Positions 12,588 through 24,500 of a stretch of DNA of 64,000 bases are shown piece by piece. Origin of the DNA: Chlorops oryzae (taxonomy: Eukaryota > Arthropoda > Insecta > Diptera > Chloropidae). The notes below the pieces were generated by a model. The model saw nothing but the letters and a program-made list of their open reading frames with translations. It was not told where the DNA came from and did not search any database. Within the stretch, counting starts at the first letter, position 1. Each line of letters opens with the position of its first letter. The position numbers were made by a program, and so were the translations under genes. Location: the NCBI GenBank assembly GCA_020466095.1, contig CM035806.1, positions 57,888,884 to 57,952,883 on the forward strand. The letters are read 5' to 3'.

Positions 12588-15500
12588 GTTCGTATATGTC
12601 TTATATTACGTGAATAAATTGATTGAAAAAGACTGATTTCAACCAAAAGATTAATTCCATTTAACTTATTTTTCCCTTTCTTTACTTTTTCGTTTCTATT
12701 TCTTTCTCATTTAAGCAATGAAAGCAGCATTGCTCATACAACGTTGGCATCGACGAAATATGGCCCGTATGGAGGTACGGCGACGTTATACGTGGACCAT
12801 CTTTCAAACGCTTGAGTACGCCAGTGAGCAGGAACAGGTTGAGGTAAGATAATTGACCTTATTATGTTTTTTGTGTTTTATACCAGCGATATCGGGGTAT
12901 ATTAGTTTTTTCGGAACTTGTCAACACAAGAACTAACCTCTCGAGGTATAGACAAATTTATATATTCCTGATCAGGATCGAAAACTGAAAAATCTCACTA
13001 AACCTCACCTTAGGGAGAAAGGGGGTCCAAACTTGGAGAAAATATGTTGACGTAATTAATGGACGTCCCCTGATTCCTACCACAGCCATGCCCACACATG
13101 CGCTTCAAACAATAATTTATTATGACTTCAGTATGGAAAGGCGTAGAATGCGGTCCGTCCTTTCTCACGCCCACAAGCGATGATTTTTTGTAACTTTTGT
13201 ACGGAAAGGCAAAACATAGTCACCAATATTATCGGAAAGCTGGGTATATCAAAGTCTTGCGTTTGACCGAGTTTAGCTTCCATATATATTTTAATTGTCT
13301 TAAGGGGGTCTTCTCATTGAAAACCCGTTTTTTGGACCCTTTTTAAAAAAATTCTTATTTGAAAACGCAAAGAATAATTGAAAACTTTTTTTATTTATTG
13401 TATTACAAAAGGTTCAAAGTAAATAAAAAAAATTTTTTTGCCTCGATACGTGGGCTGTTCAAAAAGTAATGAGACTTCAAAGTTGGTGGTGAAAAAAAAA
13501 GGTGTCGTCACGGCGGCCTCGATTCCGGGTCTCCGGAGCGTCCGAAATGGAAAAAAAACGAGTTTATAATCAGTATAGATGTAATTCTCGGGTGAACCTC
13601 AAGCTTAATTTTGTGATTTTTTTTGACAAAATGGCGGCTGTTCAAAAAAAAATTTCAATTTCGGGCTTTTTTTTTGTAGTTTAGTGTAAAAAAAAAAATA
13701 GTAAAAAATTTTTTAAAATTATGGTCGAGGTTCACCCGAGAATGGTGACAATTCTGCGTCGATTCCACTTTGTTTCATGAAAATCGGTTCAGTTGAACTG
13801 GAGATATCATGGTCGCCAGTTCGAAAAACGTGGTTTCGAGATAAACGCGTTTAAAGTTTGAAGCAACGCAAAAATTACTCGTTTTAGAGAAGATCTTGCT
13901 CGAAAAAAAAGGCTATATCCTCTAAACTATTTCGAATTTTAAAAAATCCTTTAGGGGCATATTCACAACTACCCAAGCTATAAATAAATGCAAAAAAACA
14001 AAAAAAGTCGAAAAAAAAGTTGCTCAATGAGAAGACCCCCTTAAGTATCGCTCGCGAACGTAAGGGTCTTCCATATGTCTTGTTGTAATATGAGCGCCCC
14101 AGACTGTTTTACTATATGTGTGTTAAAATATTTATAATAATTAATTATAAAAAAATGAAATTAAAAGAAATAGTTTGGAATTAATATAACTGTGGACATT
14201 ACATTAGCACGAAATGACGATTTTGCTACTTTTGTCGTAAAGGCTGGTCTCCAGTTCGGTAAGGAATGTCAGCAGAAATTTTCTATTTTTTTCTCCGAGG
14301 AAAAAAGGTAGTACTACAGAACTTTTTAGTGCAACAGAGGCAATCTGTCATATGTCACATGTGTCAAAAAAGTGAAACGAAACACAGAAATTAAAAAGGC
14401 GCGATTATAAACGTTCAGAATAAAAAGCGCGCAAATTCTTCTACTCTCTTTAATAAGCGATATTAATTCGCGTTTATTCTCGTTTGAGAAATTTATTAAG
14501 CGTTTTTGGTTTTTTGGGTTTTTCTCCATGTTTTTTTGAAAAAACCCGAAAAATGGATGCACTATTTCTATACAATCACAACTGACCTACCTCACTAGTC
14601 AAAATTTCTCCAAGAAACAATTCATTTGCAATTATTTCTGCTGATAGCCTGGGTTACCGTGCACATTTTATGTCAAAAAAACGTATTAAAATATGTACTA
14701 CTTTTTTGCCGAACTGGGGACTGCATGCAGAAAATTTCTTGAAGAAATATTTCTTAAGCATTTCTTTGGCTTTTTTTTATATGGAGTTTTTCATTCCTTG
14801 GGGAACTGGAGACCAGCCTTAATAGGTGAAATTTTTTCGTAATTCACTGAAGCGTAGAATAATTAAGCTTCTGTTGAACTACATTTTGTACCGTTATCAG
14901 TATGCATTTTTTTGGTGAACTACATATTGATTTGAGCCATAGTGCTCAAAATTATTAAAAAGTTAAATATTATCTAAAACAAATTACAATTTATTGATCG
15001 AAAAAAGTCAGCGGAAATTGCCAAAATATTAACCGCTCGAGAATATTGGCTTATATCGTTATTACATCCATTATAAGGAAACTATGTGTCCTGAATTGAA
15101 AACAAAAATGGAGCCACGTGCGATGAAAACAAATAAAACAGTGGATAGGGCTATTGTCCGAAAGCCAAAGAAGGAACCTTTCATGTCATCTCGCGATATC
15201 TACTTCTTCTTTCGTGATTCAAGTGACCCGGCATATCCCGGGGTCCGCAAATATAATGTTAATACATTAAAATCCTTAAGGGGATTTACAAAATTGAAAA
15301 TTTTTCAATATGGGAAATGAGCTGTGAAAATATGAAAAATTTTTATCGAAATGTGACAAATTTTCCCATTGTTTCAACCCGGCATCTCGACACGCAATTT
15401 TTCATGGCATACCATCTGTCAATTTGATGTCTTGCCATTGGAAATATTGCCAAGGTGTGTTTGTTCATGTTATGCCATCGGCATTTATGAAATGACCACC

Positions 15501-18500
15501 AAAAAGTTAATACATTGCGAACGGGCCTTGGTTGTCATTCAAAAGCTAATTCTATCGAGTTAATCTTCCTATTGGGTCATGAAAATATGATTGTCTGATT
15601 TCAGACTAAAGAGGACGTACCTGGTACTCCGAATCCAATGTTAAAAAATTCCAAATTATTTAAGAAATTCCAGTAATAAAATATAGGTCAAATTCAATTG
15701 ATTTGTTAGAAATTCAAGTTTTTTAACCAATTCGCAAAGTCGATGTGATGCACGTAAATCAAAAACAGCGTGCAGGCAGAGCGACGGATCGTATGTATGA
15801 GGCCGTGTGTTCTAATTGAGTTCACCCACGTTCGCTCGAACAGGCAATACGCGATCAACTTCTATGTTCGAAGTTCGATGCAACGCACAGCGTTAGAACT
15901 GACCTACGCAACACAATGCACGTATGCCCTATATGTTTATGGCTCGCTGTCTGCTGGCCTTGAATTCGTATGAAATTTTGATGAAAAAACCAAAGTCGAG
16001 ACACGGTTTCGCTGCGTGTCCAGAAACCAAAAGCAACAAAAGAAAAGAGAAAAAACTGCAACTCGTCCTCAAAGGGGAACGAGAAAACCAAATGCTGCTA
16101 TGTGTTTGTTGTTTTGCACTATCGGCTGTGCACAAAAACCACCACCAAACGACACACGGATGTGCGACTGAGACAGATGATTGATGTCGAGGAGGAAAGA
16201 GTTTGTCCCGCCGCTACGTTGTAATGCGTGACACGCGCTTTGATCTTGTCGTGCCCTTGAATTTGCACTAGGGCACACAGAGGTCAAAGGCGACGTGCAC
16301 GTGCCGGACTTTTTCGACCCTTTCTAACTATTATGGTCCACCAGAACCTATTCCAGGCTCCTGGCAGGATCGCCAAAATGTCTGATTTCAGACTAAAGAG
16401 GACGTACCTGGTACTCCGCTGCTGACCCTGGGGGATGCCGGGTACGTCGATTTATATGTCGGTTTGCGCGACGATAATTCGGATTTATATACTTAGTTTT
16501 TATTTAAAAAAGTAAAGGTTTTTTTTATTCTTTTTATTTTGTTTTAGTTTAAAATTATATTTTGGTTTTATTTTTGATTTTAACTCCAATCACTTCACCT
16601 TTTGATTTTTAATTACTTTTTAAGTTGGAATTTTTTTTCTTTTAATTTTAACGTTTTTGCCGACGCGTGAGCGAGTAGTTAACGCGAAGAGACTTTTTCG
16701 ACAGTGAAGAGGGCAGCGCGCAGTCCTCCCAGGCAGCGCTGCCGGTTAGCGCAGTTGAACGCGAAAAGGGTACTCACTAAGTTTGGTTATTTTGCCGTTC
16801 TTTAAAGCCCCGGCTTCAAAGTGGCTACGGCGAAAAACCAACAATGATTATTACTTATAATTACTTAAATTTTTGAATTTCATCCTATTAATTGTTTTAA
16901 TATTTGTTTCTTATTAGTTAAAAACGCTTTAGTTAAGTTTTTTAATGGCATTCATTCCAAAAAAATATTCAAAAGTTAAAAATTAATATTCATTTGAAAA
17001 TGTCTGAAATGAACAAAATTTGCAACAAAAATTCTACAGGCGGAGTCTTTTTAATTTCCAATTAAAAAGAAAAAACTTACTTTTTTCAAGGAAAAATAAT
17101 TTTTTATTAAAAATAATATTTTTGCGGAAAAGTACATTAATTTACGAAAATTTTGATGTGATGAACGTTGAGTTTCGATAAACCGTTCGCGAGTTATGAA
17201 TTAAAAAAACACCATTACCGAAAACTTTGACTGCTAAAAGCTAAAGGGCTGATTACACGATATGGTTACTGACCAAACGTTTGTGTTGTGTGTCACAACC
17301 GCACAAACAGTTCTTATACCTTATTTCGATAAGCGATAAAGTAAAACAACGAAAACACCGGCGTTAAGAATCAATAAAACATTAACGCTGGCGTAAACAA
17401 TCAAAGCCAATGATCACAAATATTAAGAACATCAGACGAATGGATCGGGCGAGCAAGCGGCAAGACGAAATGGCCGAAACAGCTAGTCAGCAATTATGTC
17501 GCATAAGCTATGCACAAGAAGTTCATCGTCTTAAACACTGACCTGCTCCAATAATAATAACAACAACAACACGTAGCAGGCGAATACTGGAATAAAGCTG
17601 ACGCTAGAGGTATTAAGCAACAGCAGCACGCAACAACAATGAGTAAACTGACCTGATCGGCCTGAGATATTGAGAACACGCAACAACAACAATCGAGATG
17701 ACCCAGAAGAGTTTCGCAACAACCGATATTGCTAGAACAGCAATATCTCTTTATTTAAACGGAGATTCGTGCACTGGAGGAGGACTACGATCAGAACCGT
17801 GAACCGAAGTATTCAGTAGATCTCAACATTAACGCACCTACTCACGAGCCAGGACGTTGAAGTGTGGATCTCCGTGTTAGCTAGGGAATAGCTCAGTTAA
17901 GTTAGTTAGCCTAAGGATTTAATGTTAGCTTTAAAAGAAATAAATAAAAGCTATATTAAACATTAAATGGTTTCGAGTAATTCCTTGCGTAAATCTACTT
18001 AGACGCGCTCCCTAGACGACACAACATTTGGCTGCTTTCATTTGGTTAAAATTTCGTACAAATGCTCATTTGGCTACAAGTCGTATGTTTGGTTTTTACA
18101 CGATATGCGCCATTTGTCCCAAAACATATGCATGCCGCCATTTTTCGTTTGCGTCCAAATGTAATTGGGTTACAATTTGGCTAAAAAATTTGTCATCAAC
18201 ATTTGGTTGGGGTGTTACCCGATATGCCTGCATTGCAAACACACGTTTGGTTACGACGTGAACAAATGCGACCAAATGCCATATTGGCTATAAGTATGTT
18301 TGGTAATTACATGATTTTGTTTCGATTGAGAAAAAATTTGTTCCAAAAACAGCCAAAATTTGGTCAGTAACCATATCGTGTATTCAGCCCTTAACAGAAA
18401 AATTTTTTTTTCCAAAAAATAAGTTTGCCAGTATTTTGTTTACCTCCAAGACTATCGAATGCCGTATCAATCACTGAAATCTGAGGCTATCGATTAAAAG

Positions 18501-21500
18501 GTGGCGCACTTGAGAAAATTTTATCCAGAGAGAAGCGTTCTGCTGGTGTGTTCGACCTGCACGTTGCCTCTCGGAACACCGCTCATAGTCCACACGAGCT
18601 CTATTCCTGCTTCTTTTAATGCTCTTCGAACGCCTTTGACGTGAAGGTCGCTTATTATTCGAATCGGGTCCCCAAAAATCTTTGACTACTCTGACAGCTT
18701 ATTAATTACTTATTCGCTGCTTGTAGTTTTAGTTGTGTATAGCCACGTGAACTTGGAGAAACCATCTAGCATTGCCAGTATATACTTATATTGCTTTGCC
18801 GTTGAGTCCATTGGCCCCAAGTGATCCATATGAACAGTGTGCAGAGGTCTGTCTCCTTTATCGATACAGCGTAGGTAACCGTGTTGTTTTCCTAATTTTT
18901 TGTTGTTAGTGCTACATGCGACGAACGAACTGATAAAACTTTCCACTTTACTTTCCAGATTAGGTATCCAAAATTGCTGCATTATATTGTGAAACGTCTT
19001 TTGAGCTCCAAAATGTCCAATGTTGTGCGATTCACTTATTATTCTTGTTAAATATTCTTGGGGACTACCAACAGATCCGTCCCATGAACCTGTCTGCAGA
19101 TGAGGTCAAATTTCAATTTAAAATCTTGGTTTGGCTTCTTTTTCAGGATTTCACGTATAGCTTGAATAAATTTATATTTTTGCTGAGCTATTCTTAATCG
19201 TGATGACACGGCCGCGTTGATCAGTTGAACATTTCGTGTGTAGCGGCTTAAACAATCCCCATGCTTTAATCGATCTCCAGCGCGATGCTCTGCTTTGTAG
19301 TCAAAGTCCTGCACATAAAAAATCCATTGTGTTACTTCCCGGGGTACTTCCTTCTTCTTCAATGTTTGAGTAAGCGCTATACAATCTGTTACCAACTTAA
19401 ATGGAACACCAAGAATATAAAGTCGGAGATTTTTTTTACCGCTAAGTAGACCGCTTTTACTTCTAATAGCTAACTGTGTAGCTTTGAATCACTGACGGAT
19501 GCGGCTTTGCTCCAAAAAAATTCCGGATGCAAACGACTTTCTAACTCTTGCACCAGTGTGGCGCCAAGTCCACCCTTAGATGCGTTTGCATGAACCTCGG
19601 TCGGTGCATCTCTACTATGAATTCTTAAATGGGTGCCTCACATAAGATGTCTTTCAGTTGTTCGACTGCTGTGGTTGCTGCTTCGTCCATCTGGAACACC
19701 GTGTCCTTCCGCAACATATTTGTTAATGGGCGAATCATATGAGCCAAAAATCGGATAAAAGCAGCCGGCAAATTGCAAAATCCAAAAGGCGTTTTATTAA
19801 TTTCATACCGACATTTCTTCGTGACGAACGCTGTATATTTGCGGCTGTCCACCGAAACCGGCAGGTGAACTAAACCGTTTTCTAAGTCCATAGTGATAAA
19901 AACTTTTGCTGAGTGTAGTTTTTCCAGCACCTCGTCCATAAGTGGTAACGGAAAGCAGTCATTGGCTACGTTTCTGTTCAATTACCGAAAATCGATGCAA
20001 ACTCTACGTGCCGTCTTTCTTATTCACGACTGCCACTCTACTGGCGAAGTTGAACTTGGGCTCCCGTATAATACCATCCTTGAGCCATTCGTTCACCTGC
20101 TGCTTTATGGCTTCGATGTTGATGATTAAAAAGGGGTTAAATTCCCATCAGGAACTATTTTCAGCTCCACTGGCGGCTGGCATCGTTGGCTAATAGTCGT
20201 TCACCATAATACACCAACGTTATTCATTTCTCCGTAAAAAAATAATGAAAACATGCCATTTTTTCGGCTTCAAAACCATATCATCCCCTTAATGTAGAAA
20301 GGCCCTAACTAACAAATTTAGAATTTTACAGGAGAGAGAAAAGCTTAATTTTTTTTTTTTTTAGCTTTTAATTTATTTATTGTATCACTCATTTTACATG
20401 AGTCCATCAATAGGTAGGAAAATCTTAAATCTAGTTTGGAATTAATTACATGATATGTAGCATTTTTATTATTAAAATGCATATAAATGTAATTACTTTT
20501 TTCGTGAGAGCCTCAGATAAGGAAACCTGGGCGTAAAACGGCCAATTCACTGTCAAATCCCTGAACAAACCCTTCAAACGTGCTAGTGAAAACCAAAGTC
20601 CGTGTGAATATAGACTCTACTTTTCACCGACACATGTAAATAATTCGATCAAAGATTTGACCGTGAAATGGCCTCTTGAGTCTGAATAGACTTGGAGATT
20701 TTACGTATTATTTTACCGGAAAAGTGCAAAGAAGCACAAACGTATTTAGGAATCGCGTTCATGCAATGGAATGCTTTGAGTAATATTTTACCGAAGTGCA
20801 AGGAAGCACAAGCGCAATCAGTAACCGCGGTCTTGCAGTGGAATGCACTATGTTTAAGTTAATGGAATTCTAAGGATCGAATTGGATAGTCGGTCGGTCC
20901 TTTCTTTTTACTCGCGAAAGAGAGGATGTAGTTGCGAGTTCTCTAGCGAGGAGATTTACATGAGATTGCAATTTTTGGCGATATTTTTGCTTAATCTTCA
21001 TAAATTCTGATTTAACCGTCTCTACCTGAACCATGGAGCTCCTGTAATAGAGCTCAGGATTTTGGACTGAGCTCTTTGCAGAATATCTATATTTGAAGCT
21101 TTTGCGTTTCCGTGGAGATGTAAACCGTACGCTCATATCGGTCTTATAACTTAATTATATACCAGGATTTTATAATCAAGTTTTAGGGGGAACGACTATT
21201 TTTTTCATTAGCCAGTGCAAGCTAATTGCTTTAAGTTTCATCTGAGTCCGCTTCGCTTCGATATGCTTGCGCCAGGTCAGCCTTCTATCTAAATGAGCTC
21301 CGAGGTATGTTATTTCTTCAACTTGAGGGATTCGAATGTTATTTAGGAATGCGTCAGGACAGACGCCTCTATTAAGTGTGAATATAATGTGACGAGATTT
21401 TTTTTGCGTTAACTTTAATACGCCAACGGGATTACCAGTTTTGGATATTATTTAAATGCGCTCGGAGCTGGTTGGTTGCCACCACCACGTTTTTGTGTCT

Positions 21501-24500
21501 ACTTAGAAATGCTGGAAATAGCGTAAAATGATTAAAAGGAAGCGTCTAAAAATTTGTTTCAAAAGAAGTTTTTTTTGCTCGCATTTTACGAAACTTAAAT
21601 AATTAAAAACATTCTTAACTTTGACTTACGTCACATAACTACCGTTGCTGCATAGCTACCGATGCCTGACAATAACTTTTTTTTATTTTAGTACATTATA
21701 TAAGGATTAAAATGCAGAAAAATTCGTTAAAACCGGTCTATTAGGTCCCAAGATATAATTAAACTAAGCAGACGTTTTTTTCGAAAAATTCGAAAATTTA
21801 CCAAATTTCAATACGTCATAACTCGAAAAAAAAAATTTTATTTTCAAAAAAGCTCTTGCAAATATTTTTTTTCTCATAAAAATATACAATTCTCCAAAAT
21901 TTCATCAAAATCTAAAATAAACAGATTTTTAGTGATCGATTTCACGAATAATGACTCACATGTCTAAATCGATTCAGTTTTTGATCCTGATCATTTCTAT
22001 ATACATTTTTCTGTATCTCCGGAGCTTAATTCTTAATTATTTTTCGTTAGAGGTAGCACTGACGAAACCAAATAAAGGAACTGACATTTATTTCGTTCGA
22101 AATTTGTTGAGCGCATCGAAAGCATTTGGGTAGGTTGAATGTTTTTATAATTCTTGCACTAAAACTCAATAGAATCAATGAAAATCGACTGGAAATCGTT
22201 TTTTCAGAAGAAATGACTGACGCATGAATCCATTTTCAAAAATTTTTTTTTGTTTTTCATTGTTGCTGAAAAACTATCTATGGCACGATCGATATAATCA
22301 ACAATTTTTATTTTTCTAAGTCCCCATGAGTGATGAGTCAGCATCAGTTATTCAATATTACTCATCTTTGATTAAAACAAACGCGAATACTCGGCGATAT
22401 GGAATATTTTGCAATTATTTAAGAGGGAAAAAGTTTTTCAGAGCGTTTCAAAAACCATCGAAACTATCGATGTTCACAGTATCGATAGTGTTGCATCTCT
22501 AATTTTTCCGATTCTACACTACGTGACGTCAAAACAAAATAAAGGTACAAGTATCCAAAAAAAATTTTTATTGAAGTGGACACTGACCTTTTCCTTCAAA
22601 TGCACCTAGAGGCAACGTTTTTGCATTCCCAAGGCCGCGGAACACCGACGCACATATATACCATTCCACGTTCAATTCTTCTGCAACCGTTTTTCTCACA
22701 ATTGAGACATCTGATCCCGTATCCTCCAGGCACTCCACTTCAACGTTGTTAATTGTTATTGACTTAAAGCGTTTGTTATCTTTTATCACCTGCACTGTAT
22801 TCGCTCTGCCTTGTGTACAGTTCTTCGAAATATGTCCTCTACCATTACATCTGAAGCATTTTGTTCCTGTGTACAATTAATTCTTTGATGTTCAGTCGAT
22901 CCACAGTTGTAGCAATGAGGTATTTTGCTACCCGAGTCACCGTATTTGTTGTCATTTTTCGAACTCTTCAGCTGCTCATTTTACTTTCCACCACTGTTTC
23001 CGTTGCGATCGTATTCATTCTGTTTGTTATTGTTTTCTGCACTTCTATACGGCGCGGCTGGCTTATAATCATGTTCGATGAACTCATAACTTGCCAGAAG
23101 TTCGGCACACGTGTTGCAACCCATCATGCTCACTTTATAATCGTTCGGTTCCGTCGGTTTCCGGCGGCAGCCAAGAGCTTCCAAGCGGATGTATCTTTTA
23201 AAATCCTCAAAATTTTGACTTTAAGGCGTCCCAGGTCGGCCCAATATAAACCGATTTTGTTGTTTTATGTCTTAAAAGAAAGGTGAATCTATTCTCTACA
23301 AAGTCAATTTTCTAGACCGTTTCCCGCACATTAGTTTTTTGCTCAGCTCATAAGCCTCTGCATTCGCCTCAAAATTTTCGAACGACACTTTTGCTGGAAT
23401 CGTATTGCCATCGAAGTTTGATCTTATTCTCCCAAATCCTTCAATCGACATACCATTGTCGTTTTGAGCGATTTCGTAGCTAATAGGCCTCGCTCAGAGA
23501 ACTCACGTCTGCTGGTGTTTTTGTTGTTTTCGCCTGCATGCTGCTGTCTTCTATTTCCGATGTTTCTTTTGGCATATTATTCGCTGTTTCACACTGATGC
23601 TGCTCGCTGCTTTTGATATTGGAGAAGTTGTCTTCGTTTTCGACTTTTAACGGGCCTTTTCCTTCTTCTTCGTATTCTGGTGCGCTATTATATTCTTCTT
23701 CGTCTCCCTCCGACCGTGTTTGAATCGCAATGTTACTTTTTTTTTTAAACATTATATATTATTTATTGGATCACTCCTTTAGGATAGGAGTTTATCAATA
23801 ATTTTTTTTAAAATCTTACACCTATTTTAACACAATTACATATCACAGAGCATATTCCAACTTATAGAAATGTTTATGAATGTAATGTTTTGATAATTAC
23901 GGGCCTCGGCTTGAGAAGACTGGGCTTTTATGATGTGTGTGTAGGATCACATGTAATTGAGTTGGTGTTGGAGAGCATAGAAAGCTCGATTAAATGGTAA
24001 AGCAGTGGATTATACGCGGGAATTGCTGATTTGTGAAGAAACACATGTAGTATTGACGGTTTGCACCCACCGAGTTGAGGATCAGCTAGGAAAGCTGTGA
24101 TGATGAATGTGCATGGATTGCTTCCTTAAGTTTAAGTTTGGCCGATGGTGAGCGGGTTCGTTGCCATTCGCGCCTACATCTACGTTTTTCGGCAACGAGA
24201 TTTTCAATTTCTCTATTTGTCAGGTTTTTACCTATTCTATTTTTAGTGTGAGGAGTCGAATTTTAAGCTGCTGAAATTAAAATCGAACTAAAAATAGTAA
24301 CGGCGTCATCAATATGTTCATTGCTTTCAATTTTATAGTTTGTGTGTATGTGGGAACTTATGTACTTGTTATACCTCAACCAGTTATTCCTTGGATTGGT
24401 TAATCTGTTGAGACCTTCAACATCATGCGGATACTTGTGTAATAGGAATACAACGGGCGAATGATCTGAGGAGAGGTCAGTTGTAGCTTTTGCAGAAATA

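Noticed and set aside
21951..22133. 60-codon hydrophobic frame, also at 27967-28149
   Set aside because: Short, no family similarity, and its repetition is explained by the tandem duplication.
22861..23286. 141-codon frame on + strand, repeated at 28714-29139
   Set aside because: Antisense to gypsy gag; it is duplicated only because the whole block is.
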